Assembly: GCF_001540865.1 (NCBI RefSeq)
Contig: NC_033640.1
Location: 793,866 to 857,865 of the forward strand
Length of the DNA stretch: 64,000 nucleotides
DNA from: Ananas comosus
Taxonomy: Eukaryota > Streptophyta > Magnoliopsida > Poales > Bromeliaceae
Reading direction: 5' to 3'
Positions 11,897-23,605 of this stretch are shown here, piece after piece. Both the position numbers and the translations under genes were made by a program. Each line of letters opens with the position of its first letter. The first letter of the stretch is position 1. The notes beneath the pieces are model-generated. The model did no database searches. It was not told the origin of the DNA and worked only from the letters and a program-made list of their open reading frames with translations.

Positions 11897-12073
11897 AGTT
11901 AATATAATAATAATTGCTTTGTAAAAGTTGAGGAGTAAAACAAAAAAAAAAAAAGGTTGAGGGGCCACTTCGAGATATCCTATAGTTGAGGGGGTTTTCA
12001 TACACTTTTACTAATAAATAGAGAGAACTTATAAAAATAAAATGAATTCCCGTTTGATTGGCTCCAATCTCCT

Positions 12074-12095
12074 CTATATATATATATATATATTC

Positions 12096-12147
<52 letters not shown>
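12074..12147. repeat. (TA)n microsatellite
   Basis: A nearly pure TA array, interrupted once by a short TTCTTC segment. It directly borders the left end of the compound MITE at 12148. Confidence 0.9.
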
Positions 12148-12149
<2 letters not shown>

Positions 12150-13291
12150 GGGCTAGAATACTTGTAAAAGTATCATGAGGGTGATACTTGTATGTTTTTA
12201 GCCCTTGGATGGAGAGATGTGAGGTTGAGATGATGGTGGTAGGTGGTGATAGGTGGAATAGTGTTTAATCCAAGAGCTATTAATAATCAAAAGGGTTGAG
12301 TGCATACACGTCCCTGCAAACATAGTGAATTGCGAAAATATTCCTGCAAAACGGAAACTCCATAAGTTGTTCCTGCAAAAGTCCTAATTTATGCAGATAT
12401 GTCCCTCTGATTAATATCTGTTAGAGAACTGTTTATTTTTTAACAGTTTTTATGTGAAATGACAATTTTGCCCTCACAAATATATCCCTCCAAAAGCATC
12501 TTCCCATTCTCTTTCTCTTCCTCTTCCTCTTCGGGCCGCCGGAGCGGATGCCGGCGACGGCGCGGGTCGAGCTCGCCGGCGATGAAGAAGAGGGAAGAGA
12601 AAGAATGAGAGGAAGAAAAAAAGGGAAGAGGAAGAAGTAGAGGAAGAGGGAGAGGAAGAGGGAAGAGAAACATGAAGAGGGAAAGGGTTCGTCGCCGCGC
12701 GCCGCCGCTGCATCTCCTCCCTCGCCGGCGATGAAGAAGAGGGAAGAGGAAGAGGAAGAGGAAGAGGAAAAGAAAGAGGAAGATGAAGAAGAAGAGGGAG
12801 AGGGAGAGGATTCGCTGCCGCCGTCGGATCTTCTTCCTCGCCGGCGATGAAGAAGAGGGAAGAGGAAAAGAAAGAGGAAGAAGAAGGGAGAAAAGGGAAG
12901 AGGGAGAGGAAGAAGGAGGAAAAGAAAGAGAGAGGGTTCGCCGTCGCCGCCGTCGTCGCTGCCGCCGCCGCCCTCGCCGGCGACGAAGAAAAGGGAAGAA
13001 GAAGAGGGGGAAGAAGAAGAAGGGTAGAATCGTAAATTTACGTTATAATTAATTATGATTAAGTACTTTAACCGTGGTTAACGAAAATTTTCTAACAGTC
13101 CTTAACGGCAGGGACATATCTGCATAACTTTAGACTTTTGCAGGAATAACTTATGGAGTTTCCGTTTTGAGGAATATTTCTGCAATTCACTATGTTTGTA
13201 GGACGTGTATGCCAAATAACCCATCAAAAGCAATGGCTTAAAACCTAATAGCACCATGATGGTGATACTTGTAAAAGTATTATAGCTCAAC
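12148..13291. mobile_element. Outer MITE of the microsatellite-associated type carrying a nested insertion
   Basis: The left end (AATACTTGTAAAAGTATCAT, followed by a GGTGATACTTGT motif) and the right end (TGGTGATACTTGTAAAAG) are related inverted and direct terminal motifs. (TA)n tracts lie on both sides. The left arm (12190-12290) is homologous, in reverse, to 31850-31945. Most of the interior is the nested Mutator-like element at 12292-13221. Confidence 0.6.
12292..13221. mobile_element. Mutator-like foldback element with GC/GA-rich cargo (Pack-MULE candidate)
   Basis: Long inverted repeats are seen: the left arm includes CATAAGTTGTTCCTGCAAAAG and the right arm CTTTTGCAGGAATAACTTATG. Flanking 9-mers AATCAAAAG and CATCAAAAG match at 8 of 9 positions, as expected for a Mutator-type target duplication. 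The 12480-13030 interior differs sharply in composition from its surroundings. It is GA-rich and contains four dispersed copies of a CGCCGGCGATGAAGAAG-like module near 12575, 12723, 12839 and 12973. The cargo may be captured genic DNA or an expanded repeat. Open frames in it are low-complexity and I do not call a gene. Confidence 0.6.
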
Positions 13292-13305
13292 TATATATAT
13301 AATAT

Positions 13306-13338
<33 letters not shown>

Positions 13339-13537
13339 TAAAAAAAAACATCCGCGCGTCGTCTCCCTCGCCTCTTCGCTTTAAGATTCGGATTCAGTAA
13401 TATAATAAAAAAACCAATCCACTACGCATCTTCGAATTATAGAAAAAGCCCTCAGACTTCGCCATAATTACATGTTTACCTCCCTCCCCCCCCCCCCCCC
13501 CCCCCAATCCGCGTTTGGGGATCGATCGCGTTCGAGT

Positions 13538-13548
13538 AGCTGAGAGAG

Positions 13549-13585
<37 letters not shown>

Positions 13586-13590
13586 GAGAG
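13538..13590. repeat. (GA)n microsatellite in the PP2C 5' region
   Basis: A GA array, with one AAG interruption, lies upstream of the PP2C start. On the minus strand it forms a CT-rich tract. A run of about 23 C residues at 13484-13506 precedes it. GA/CT arrays near plant starts are common in 5' UTRs. Confidence 0.8.
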
Positions 13591-13751
13591 ATCGGGCTCC
13601 TCGTCCTCGATCGCGCGATCGCGTCCCGGAGAAGCGCTTCCGCAGCCGTGGCGCGCGCGCGGGAGCCGCCGCAGGGCGGCGCCGCCGCCGATGGAGAGGA
13701 GGAGGAGGAGGAGGAGGATCGGGGGATTCGGTCGGGTGCGTGGAGTGCTTG

Positions 13752-16700
13752 ATGGGGATGATGGTGACGCTGGGGATAGGATCGTGCCTCCCCGGCGAGG
13801 AGCGCGGCGTCTGGGCTAGGGTTCCGGCGTGGAGGAGGCAGAGGAAGTGGGCGGCGGGGAAGAGGAAGGGGGCGACGATGGGGGTCGGGGCGCGGGTGGA
13901 GGAGGAGCTGCTGAGTAGGGTTCCGGGGAGGTTGGTGGGGAACGGGGAGAGCCGCGCCGCGTCGCTCTTCACGCAGCAGGGTAGGAAGGGGATCAACCAG
14001 GACGCCATGATCTTCTGGGAGGTTCGATTCCTCCCATTTCTTCCTCGTTTCAATCTTTTTTCTCGCATCTTAACGGTTTGATTTGGAATAGCATGATCAT
14101 TTCTCTAGATTTAACTGCAGAGAAAAAGAATCTGTGGTATTTGGATTGAAGTAATTGTTGGTATGAGGTATGAATTTTGTAGTATATTTGAACTGTTCAT
14201 TAGAGTTTGTGGCTTTTGTCCACTTTTGGATAATTGGATGTGTGTTTGGACCACAGGGATGTGTTTTGGGTGAGAACAAGATAAGGCCCTGTTTAGATGT
14301 CGTGATAGGACATCTAATGATAACTTAGGCCCTGTTTTAGTTGTCGTGATAGGACATCTAATCATAACTTAGGCCCTGTTTTAGTTGTCGAGATAGGACA
14401 TCTAATAATAACTTATTAGGTTCGAAGATTTTTTGCTATGATTGGAAGGTTCAAGTTTTGAGTTTTGCTCCGTAAAAAATCTTAGCGCTCATGATTTGAG
14501 TAGGATAGCATCTTTCACATACGTGGTAATTTATCTCATTCAGAAAAATTTATCTGAGAGCCGAATATGGCATTCACTTTTTCATTTTAAACATTCGATG
14601 ACACTCATTATTTACCGAAAACTGCATGTTTCTTAAGTAAATCGAAAAAAATGTGCTGAATACGATGTTCATGCATCTAAACGGGTCTAAGAGTAGCTTA
14701 ACATTTCTCCGTCTCCCGTAGTTAATTTGATGAGTTCTTTTTGTAAACACTTATTTAGATTAACAGTAGATAAAGAGAATTTGTGGTAGTTGAATGAATT
14801 GTCCTTCTTATGAATTTTTCTAATGTCTTTTTGCTGTTCATTATATTTTTGGGGTTTTTGGATTGTTAGATGTGTGTTTAGACCACAAGGATTTGTTTGT
14901 GTGAGAACAAGATAAGAGTCCACCTTAACATAATTCCTAAGCGCAATCCCACCTTAAACTTTGCTGTATTCCTTTTTTTTTTTTTGGATAAACTTCAAAT
15001 ACCATTTATGTAGTTTTGCACACCCTGTGGTTTAAAGTATATCAAGTTAGTATCCTGTGGTTTCATTTTTCTCTTTTCATAAGCTCTTCTGTTAATATTT
15101 CGTTAAATTATATACAAAAAACTTCAGATATCCCATCTAGGTTATCAAATGTACATTTTAGTACCTTTTAGTTTTCATTTTGTCATCTATTTAACGAAAA
15201 AAATTTAGTGAAATGAATAATAAAAAGAGAAAAATAAAATCACAGGGTACTAAATTGATACACTTTAAACCACAGGATACTAAAGTGAGAAAGTGCGAAA
15301 CTACAAGAGTGGTATTTAAAGTTTTTTTTTTTTTTTTTTGGTTCAATCTCATGCAATTAATATGATGGGTTCTTTTGGTGCACTTAAAATCTTGACTCCT
15401 GGATTTCATTCTCTTTTTCGCCCTAGCTATTGTATGAGTCATCTGCGTTTCGAGGTGCAGTTTTGTATACAGTCTTTCTTTGCATATGTGCCCTTTTCTC
15501 TTAATTTGTGACGCCCCAACTTCCCAGGGGGTCACCCATCCTAGGACTACTTCCATCCTAGCACGCTTAACTTTTTTAATCTCTTGGACATTGCCACCAC
15601 CCAAAATGCTTAAGCCGGGTTAAGAGTTTAGCCCTATTATATCTCATATATAGGACTATCTGGGGTCTCACAATCTCCCCTCCTTTAAGCCCTGACGTTC
15701 TCGTCAGGCTCAGACTCACAAGTACCAGGCGATGTGAGACTCGTCTCGCTAGCTCGTCATTCAGACCCTGGCTCAGCCGAGACTCATCTCACTCTTCCGG
15801 CTGGTAATTAGCTCTGATACCATCTGTGACGCTCCAACTTCCCAGGGGGTCACCCATCCTAGCACTACTCCCGTCCTAGTACCCTTAACTCTCTTAACCT
15901 CTTGGATCTTGCCACCACCCAAAATGCTTAAGCCGGGTTAAGAGTTTAGCCCTATTATATCTCATATATAGGACTATTTGGGGTCTCACATAATTGCTCA
16001 TTCAACATAATATAGTACTCCTTATTTACACTCATTATTTATTAAGATACCTTCATCTCCTCAAACTGTTGGCCTGATAATTCCAATTATTGTCTCCAGT
16101 CTCTACGTACTCTCCTTTCGCGCCCCCTGATCTCCGTGACGAAGCTTACTATTTCCTTTTACAATGCTTCCTATATGCATGAATATTTTGCTTCTTATCA
16201 TTTTGTTCTTCCGTTTTCAATCTTGATGATGCTCATCTTCGGTCTGCAGAGATTCGGTTCACGAGAAGATACGGCTTTCTGTGGTGTTTTCGATGGCCAC
16301 GGGCCGTTTGGCCATCTGGTTGCAGGAAAAGTAAGAGACATTCTCCCTCTAATGCTGAGTGCCAACATAAAAATGGAGCGAAGCAGAAGTGCCTCGTCGA
16401 AAGGAACTTCGTCTGTTTGCCAAGATGAAGCGTCGAGGGGTTCCGGTGAATCTGAAGCCAGAGTGGCGGGCGAAGAGGCCTTAGAGACGCTAGCAAAGTC
16501 GATCCTTACATCTTTTAGAATCATGGATAAAGAGTTGAGCCTTCGTCGAAATATCAACAGTTTTGTCAGCGGCACAACTGCAGTAACCCTAATCAAGCAG
16601 GTAACAATGTAGTCTAACCATCTTATAGTTTCTTGTACTGTAAAATATATAGATAGTCCATGTATTGTGCCAATATTGCGACCTCGTCCTCCGACTTTTC

Positions 16701-18334
16701 ATAACCTTGTACAGAAGCAGTAAACAGTCCTTTAACTAGAAAATTAGGTTTTTTTTTTTTTTTTTTATATGCTCGAGGATGGAATTGAAATATATTGAAA
16801 GTCCAGGAGCTAAAAGTTCTTGAGTGAATATTCAGGGATCGAGTCACAGTACCGAGAAAATACGGAACCATCCATACATTGTATCCTTTCTTTTACAACC
16901 AAAGAGTTGCTTTGAAGTGACTGTTCAATTCAAAACGCCTGAAAACCAGCTTCAGTAAGCTTTCTGGAGTTTTTTTTTTTGTCGACTCTAGCTCGGATGC
17001 CTTGTAGGGTGAAGATCTTCTGATTGGGAACTTGGGTGACTCGAGAGCCGTCTTAGGCACCAGGGACCAACGCAATCGCTTAACTGCTGTTCAGTTGACG
17101 GTGGACCTCAAACCGGATCTTCCAAGTAAGTTTTCCTCTTATGTTTCTCTACACTCTTTTACATTGTCGTTTTCCGTAGTTTTAGCTTATCATCTCGTGA
17201 GGCTTAGTTATGTGAATGATGAGCTCGTAATGGAGGAGAAGGAAGCTTCCAATGTACTTATCTTTTTGCGTGAGAATAGTTAAATTTGACAGGCATGGTG
17301 CTGAATAATCTGATTCCATTGATCTTTTTTGTTTTGTTTTGTTTTCCTTTGTAACAGCGGAACTAGAAAGAATCAAGAGATGTAAGGGGAGAGTGTTTCC
17401 TTTTAAAGGTGAGCCGCATGTGGCTCGCCTTTGGCGTCCGAACCATGCCAGCCCAGGCTTGGCCATGGCACGTGCTTTTGGGGATTTTTGCCTCAAGGAT
17501 TGTGGCTTAATCTCCGTTCCTGAGATCTACTATCGGCGCATCACAGAACGGGACGAGTTCATCGTGCTCGCCACCGATGGGGTGAGCCAGAAAGATTTGT
17601 TTTCATCTGTGCCATACTTTTTCACCCTCTTCCTGAATACTAATATTATCTGCCCATATTAGGAGGCCGAAGCATTCTTTCGACGCATCTTCTTTGTTCC
17701 AAGATACACATATCCAATATATGTTGCCCCTGCAAAATTATCTATTTGCTTATTTATCTCTCTGAAATAAACCTGACTTTCATATAGGCTACCCAATACT
17801 CGCTAAAATAGCGCCTTTTTAGAATTTGTGCAAATGAAACAAAACCTGCATGATATAAATGATTTCCTCTAGCTTAATCTAAGGATGCTTGTGTTAGATT
17901 TACTGCACTTTCGACGAGTATATGTGGATTCTACATGGAATATAAGTAAATGGCGGATTCTGCAGTTTTTCCACTGTTAAACATTCCATGGGTTTTGATA
18001 ATCGCAGGTGTGGGAAGTATTATCCAACAGAGAAGTGGTCAAGATTGTCGCGTCAGCACCCGATCGGGCCTCTGCGGCTCGTCACGTTGTCGAGGCGGCA
18101 AATCGAGCCTGGAGTCTCAAATTACCAAACAACATGACCGATGACTGTACCGCCGTATGCCTCTACCTCAACACTGATACTACTACTACCACTACTACTA
18201 CAGATTCCTCTAATCCCGTAAACAACAACGAAATCGTGCTGTTAAATGCTAACGGGACGCTTTCTAATGATGTTAACGGAAACCCTACCGAGAAACCATC
18301 TGCGTCTCACTCGTCCTCGCGAAGGAGCGAGTAA
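13752..18334 (+). CDS. Protein phosphatase 2C, plant clade-E-like
   Basis: Five exons join in frame: 13752-14021, 16250-16600, 17008-17125, 17358-17581 and 18008-18334, giving 429 aa. PP2Cs are Mn/Mg-dependent Ser/Thr phosphatases. Metal-site motifs are in order: GVFDGHG (D105, G106), GNLGDSRA (D218), FIVLATDGVW (D320) and DDCTAVCL (D367). The N-terminal KGINQDAMIFWE segment, the long insert after the first motif and the acidic or polar tail fit the clade-E group (PP2C33-like). The short Gly/Cys N-terminus is typical of that group, but here the first residues are MGMMVTLGIGSC, so N-myristoylation is less certain. An alternative start at the third or fourth Met is possible. Intron 1 is 2.2 kb and holds a TRIM, a Mutator-like MITE and a tandem-expanded MITE. 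The gene is convergent with the PARN-like gene. Substrate and biological role cannot be read from the sequence. Confidence 0.92.
14285..14687. mobile_element. MITE with tandemly triplicated terminal unit
   Basis: Three tandem units of about 44 bp (14285-14327, 14328-14371, 14372-14415) each start GGCCCTGTTT and contain a small palindrome, such as TAGATGTC...GACATCTA. The far end at about 14665-14687 reads CATCTAAACGGGTCT, the near-complement of the first unit's start. The element therefore looks like a terminal-inverted-repeat MITE whose left terminus was amplified. It lies in PP2C intron 1. No target duplication was resolved. Confidence 0.55.
14986..15330. mobile_element. Mutator-like foldback MITE, 'GTGGTTTAAAGTGTATCAAG' family, copy 1
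   Basis: The left arm carries CCTGTGGTTTAAAGTATATC and the right arm its complement, GATACACTTTAAACCACAGG. Ends are of the type GGAtAAACTTCAAATACC / GGTATTTAAAGTTTTT. Related copies are at 28402-28847, 35993-36390, 50171-50867 and 60289-60844. It lies in PP2C intron 1. Confidence 0.65.
15507..15990 (-). mobile_element. TRIM retrotransposon (miniature LTR element), intact
   Basis: Two 166-bp direct repeats (15507-15672 and 15825-15990) are about 93% identical. On the minus strand each begins TGTGAGACCCC and ends GTCACA, the TG...CA ends of an LTR. Next to the minus-strand 5' LTR is TGGTATCAGAGC (15811-15822), matching the initiator-tRNA-Met primer-binding site. Before the other LTR is a purine tract (AAAGGAGGGGAGAT). 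The flanks carry a perfect 5-bp duplication, TAATT, at 15502-15506 and 15991-15995. The internal region is only about 150 bp with no gag or pol, so it is a non-autonomous TRIM. It sits in PP2C intron 1. Confidence 0.9.
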
Positions 18335-20403
18335 AGCTCCATGGAAGTGAGCTTTGAACTACCTTTTCGCGAATCGCGTGGTAGGGGATTCCCTTTTGTC
18401 TCCTATGCTTCCGCGAATGTGATTGTGTTCTTACCATTTCGTGTGTAAAGTTTCGACTCTGTTGGATGACTTGCGGTCACTGTGTGCATAGTAGTAGTTT
18501 GTTGCCGAGGAAGTTCATTTTGTTGCTTGTAACATCAAATACATCACTGGGTTGTATACTTTGACCAAAAAGAAGGGGAAAAATATAAATACTAGTGTCA
18601 TATCTTTCATTGCTTGGTTGTTATGTGTTTGTTACTCTCTTTTTTAGTGTGGATTGTACTCTTGTATACAAGATTTCATTGTGAATTTAGGGCGCGCTTG
18701 TTTCAGCGAAAGCGGAGAGCGATGCAATTGTTATTAGCCGGAGATGCTCACTTTTTTTGTTTAGTTCATTGTAAATCTATATACTATGTATAAAAACACG
18801 TATTTTGAATATAGGTTTGTTGACAGAGTTTTATTTTTTGGCCGAAAAAGAATTTTGGTTTCTTTTTTTTTTTATTATTATTACGCAAAACAAATAACAA
18901 AACAAAAGCAAATTTAAATTCCTGCTTTTTTTTCCCCCCTAACGGATAGCTTTTTTTTAAATTAAATATTTCTATATATCTATCCATATCTTTTCTAAGT
19001 GAATATTTTCAGATTATCTCAATAGCGGCCACTTATATTTAGTTGTTGTATTAACTTTTTATTGATTACAAAAAGCAATCAAAATTGAATTTAATTTCAA
19101 ATATATATTTAAATTTTAATCATATATAATTTAAATTTAAATTTATGAATTCTTAAATTAAAGTTAAAATTTGAGTTTATAAATCATGAACTAAATTTCA
19201 TCTTGGATATTAAATTTGAATTAACAATTAAAAGATCTAATTAAAGTGGATGAAAATTAAGTTTTAATACTTGAATTAAATGTGAATTGAAATTTTAGTG
19301 CATTTATTTTAAAACATGTACTTAAAATTTGGATTCATCTGAACTCGAAAAGCATACCAAAATATTCAATATATATTAAGAAAAAAAAGTAGAACTATAT
19401 GATTATTGTCCGCAACAATCATGTAAATTTAAATTAGGATATGATGAATTTTACTTTTTTAAAAAAATAAATTTTGTTATAAATTTTTTAACATATACAT
19501 TTATATACTTGAAAATTTTTTAAAAATATATTAGCACCTGAATAAAAATTAATTAAGATATACAACTCATCGCCACGCCAGGATTAACCAAATTATCATA
19601 AAAAATAGCGGATTCTGAGTTAGGTTGAGCTCACCCCACAAACAAGGATAGATTTTCAAAAATCCGAACGGACTCCAAACCCGAAACTCGAACCCGAATC
19701 TGTACCTGAAAATCCAAACCCGAAATGATTATATTTCTCAGGTTAGTATAGAAAAAAAATTGAGGTTGGGAACACTGGGGCAAAAATTATAGTTTTCATT
19801 TTACAACTGTTCTTTAAAATTTTATAAAAATTTACAGATTTTTTGCCCTAGGTCACAAGAATCAATTCATTTTTCATACCCTGTAAATCAATAGAAACGA
19901 AAGAATTTTGTTATTGAATGCATCAGAAAAGATCGGAAGCGAGAGATTAGAATGACAGCATTTTAAAGAATCATCCGGCCCTCTAAAAGCAGTTTACTAT
20001 AAGAATGCCCCTGCTCTTTTAAGTTCAAGTAGTCATTTAATTCATGGTTTTAGTTTTAAGTTAGTTTTGCATTAGAACTTGTGTAAAGAGGTACATACAT
20101 GCAGGTGTAAGGGTACATACATATGCTAGAAATTAAGCTTTTGCGACGTATATCCGAAAAATCAAGATTTTACGGGGATATCTATCTTTTAATAGATAAT
20201 TTTGCATATAAATACCTCTGCGTAAAAGAAGATGTCAAGCATATTAACCATGTACCTTCTTCAGCGGCGTGCGCTCTCGCTAGGAGCTGATAAGTTATCA
20301 CTTCTTCACTAATCGCGTGCCGATGTACATCGTTGGCAGCTGATAAGTCGTCGTTTCGAGACCATCGAAACCAGATAATTTACCTCGCCAAACAACGAAA
20401 GAA
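18335..20403. other. Convergent spacer between PP2C and the PARN-like gene
   Basis: Both genes end facing this spacer. The first 250 bases are probably PP2C 3' UTR. From about 18950 to 19570 the DNA is extremely AT-rich with AATTTAAAT-type repeats. I see no gene, RNA or clearly bounded transposon. Confidence 0.6.
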
Positions 20404-23207
20404 TCAGCTCTCTAAAAGATCATTGATATCTAACATCAACTCGCCGCTCCACAGTACCTCAGCAGGCACAGCAGCATGATCACTAGTTGGCTCGGCGAGA
20501 ACACTCTCCAAAGAATCCGCCAAGTCCGCATCCCACAGCCCTAATATGCAAACCTTCTTATAAGCCTCAAATCCAGCTGCTTTAAGCCCTTCCGAAGCCA
20601 TGTTTTCCGCAGAAGCACTTCCTGATCCTATTTCTCTGAGTAGCTCCTCAGCAGCACCTGGCCTGAAGAAAACCACAACAGCACAGGTGTTGTCCGCCAA
20701 TCGCAGCTCAAATTCTTCCGAGAAAAGCACGTGGTAGCCTTTAAGGCGATGTTTTAGGTCATTCGCGGAAGTTTCGCCGAACCCCCACAAGAAAACCAAA
20801 TTCTCGGTGCTCACTTTTCTGACATTAGTGTTCACGCCGACACCAATATTCTCCTCATCTTCGTGTTCTTGGACACTAGTATAAGTTGGATAGAAGACGT
20901 TGGAATAATCTTCAATTTGTGTGCTCTGATCTCCTGGCTGAGTTTGACAATCAGGGGTTATTTTTAGCAAATGATTCAATTTAGCAAATAGCCGTACTAA
21001 TCGAAGAACATCGTGCCCGTCGCTCTTTTCACCGTTCTCATCTGAAAAGAGAGGGGAAAAAAAACTTTTTAATAGTAATTTGGTAAATCATCTAACTGAT
21101 TTTTCGGGGGAAAACGAGGAGGAAAAGCCGTAAGTGGAGAAGGGATTAATACCTCCAAAAGGGATTTCCAAATCTACGGGCACGAAGAACCGCCTTTTTA
21201 AGTAACTGAGAGCGGACGGTATGTTCTTCGCTCTTCTGAGAGGACCGATTTCCTTCAACAAATGGCCGACATCGATTACATTATTGAACGCCATCCTCAA
21301 GGAGCACATAAACTCGTGCTCGGTCGGTGGTAGAGGTCCGAGAAATTTCGAGTGTATGAATGTAAAATCTGCAAATGGCAATCTCATCAGTTTAATAAGA
21401 AAGGTTAAATCATTTACGGTGTTTAGAATACTACAATAGAAAAGAAAAAAAATTTACCATGCATACAATTATAGGAAATTATTGGTTTCTGGGATGAAGA
21501 GATCAGATCGATAACTTCTCGGAATCCTCGAACCTTCAGGTTTTGCTCATCTTCCATCTTCTGAATCTCAGCCTGAAATTGGAAAAAATATTAATTTTGT
21601 TGAGTAATTTGATTAAAAAAAAGTTAGCACAATAGGTTCAGTACTCAAGAGACCGAACCATGAGAAGATTCTTATCATCTTCGGAACTCGTAAGAACCAC
21701 ACGCACGGCCGTGGGCTCCCCACCTTTCTCGGGCACGACTATCGGTACAAGTTCGTCGGAGATATGACTTACCGCCTGCATCCAGTTATAAAATCTCGAA
21801 TGAGATGTTACAGATGCCGCAAGCACAATAGCGTGACTGAATAATTTAACTCCGACATGAAACAATTTATCGCCAAAACTGCTTGGTCAATTTTCATGCA
21901 GTATTAGCAAGTTCCTCTTTGAGATGTTTACATGTAACTCCCCAGTACCCTTCGAAAACTTAATTTGTCACATACATACCCTTGTTAACCACATTATACT
22001 CGTCACAAAATGCGCCTCCGGAAAAAACTGTTTCTAAAATAAAACCAAATTTACAGGAGAATGGATGTAAATACATGATTTTGCGGGGACAAGTGTGTAG
22101 AAACCTAATAAGCCAAAAAGTTAGAAGAAGCACCTCTAAAGCCAGTTGAACTTGGTGATCACTGCAAACATCGATGATCAAGCACGGCCTCGAACCATAT
22201 TCATCACCACCTAAAATGAGTTTCCTCAGCGACTTGACTAGAGACCCTGCATATATACTAAAACTTTTAACGAGCCGGTTATTATTATTATTATTATTAT
22301 TTTCTTTTTCTGATAAAAACTACCTTCAGCTGCGTTGCTTGGTTCTTTAGCGGCTTTTCGCCAGTGCTCAACTCTCGACTTTACTCTTCCCATAAAGATT
22401 GAATCGGCGACCGATGAACGCGTAGATGGTGGTGAAGACGACGATGATAACCGACCAACGTGGGGAATAGGAATTCTCTCTCGAGACATGGATTCTTGAA
22501 CTCTCGACAAGTACGATAGACCTGTTAACGAAAAGATGGCGATTATCGCACATTGTTTATAAGATACCTAGAATAAATTATTGTCCGTTACTCAAATCGT
22601 GCTCACCGTCATAAACGCAGAGGTTGAAATCGAAACCTTCTCGAGCCATAGACGTCAGAAACGAAGTTTGGCACGAGAAGCTATACGAAGGCATGCCCAT
22701 GTTCAACTCATCCCTCGGAAACAAATGAAAGTTGTACCTGTATAAATTTAAAACCAAACAACCACCGTGTCATCGACGATTGCACGAAAGGGAATTCGAT
22801 TACCGACAAAAAATTAATCAAAAATAACGGCGCGCTTTTGTAGGAGGAGATCTACGTGCCGTAATTTTCCTCCGAATTTATTCTGAAACTGGTAGGTGAG
22901 CTCGTGCAGTGCACAAAATTGTAGAACCAAACTGAAATATGCATATTTTGATTTGGGTACTTTTTTGCTAGAGTTTAACTCTACTTGTAACTTCTTCTAC
23001 AAAAATTTTGTATCCTAATGAATATTCTATAAATTTGAAAAGAAAAACATTCAAACAATCAAAAGTGTCAATATCCATATCATGTGCTATAATTCAGATA
23101 AAATCGATACATTGTTAAGATTACTCATGAATTATTTGCTATTAGAGTGATCTTTTGAACAGCATGGTATCAGAACTAGCCGTAAGCATATTAAGCTGCA
23201 AAAGGAG

Positions 23208-23246
<39 letters not shown>

Positions 23247-23605
23247 TTGGGATTAGGGTTTTCTTCGTACGGAAAGGCGAGGACTTTGGAGCCGCGGAGG
23301 CGGAAGGGGCACACGGCGAGCTGGAGCAGCTCGAAGGACTCGGCGGCGCGCTTCGCCTTCAGGTACGCCGTCTCCGCTGTGTCGGCGCCGAGGACGCGGC
23401 GCCACCGCCGCCGATCGCCGGCGCCGGAGGAGGAGGAGGAGGAGTCGCCGGTCCTCCGGGAGGCGACGGCGACGAAGTCGCAGCCGCGGACGCGGGATTC
23501 GATCTCGCCGAGCGCCGCCGCTAAGTTGGACTTCGTTATCTGCTTCGCCGCGCCGCAGAAGCGCCTCCGCGCGGCGACGCCGCCGCCGCCGCCGCCGCTC
23601 GCGGC
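20404..23605 (-). CDS. PARN-like protein (poly(A)-specific ribonuclease family) with degenerate active site
   Basis: Eight minus-strand exons join in frame: 23605-23271, 22737-22607, 22521-22324, 22246-22134, 21775-21659, 21572-21458, 21368-21153 and 21041-20404, giving 620 aa, close to the size of Arabidopsis PARN-like At3g25430. Family landmarks include FCGAAKQITKSNLAAALGEI, FPYNFHLFPRDEL, YSFSCQTSFLTSMAREGFDF, LIIDVCSDHQVQLALE, VRGFREVIDLISSSQKPIIS, FIHSKFLGPLP and GLKAAGFEAYKKVCILGLWD. PARN is a DEDD deadenylase. The first motif, D-x-E in active PARN, reads VAVASRR here, so both carboxylates are missing. The second Asp position reads as His in DFTFIHSKF, and the fourth reads Glu in GFEAY. 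Catalysis is therefore unlikely. It could be a scaffold or RNA-binding relative. The acidic C-terminus is lineage-variable. The start is chosen at MAAS, just after a (GA)n-rich 5' UTR. Confidence 0.9.
23211..23243. repeat. (GA)n microsatellite at the start of PARN-like intron 1
   Basis: A pure GA array (CT on the coding strand) begins about 28 bases after the exon 1 donor. A second, related GA array (23632-23652) lies in the 5' UTR on the other side of exon 1. Confidence 0.85.

Noticed and set aside
12783..13052. Arg/Glu/Lys-rich open frames in the GA-rich core
   Set aside because: Low-complexity GA repeats give open frames on several phases; no domain or start context. Treated as transposon cargo.
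13394..14068. 224-codon minus-strand open frame over PP2C exon 1
   Set aside because: Shadow of GC-rich coding sequence plus a GA microsatellite read as Ser-Leu repeats.
15191..15604. 137-codon minus-strand open frame
   Set aside because: Made of MITE and TRIM LTR sequence in PP2C intron 1.
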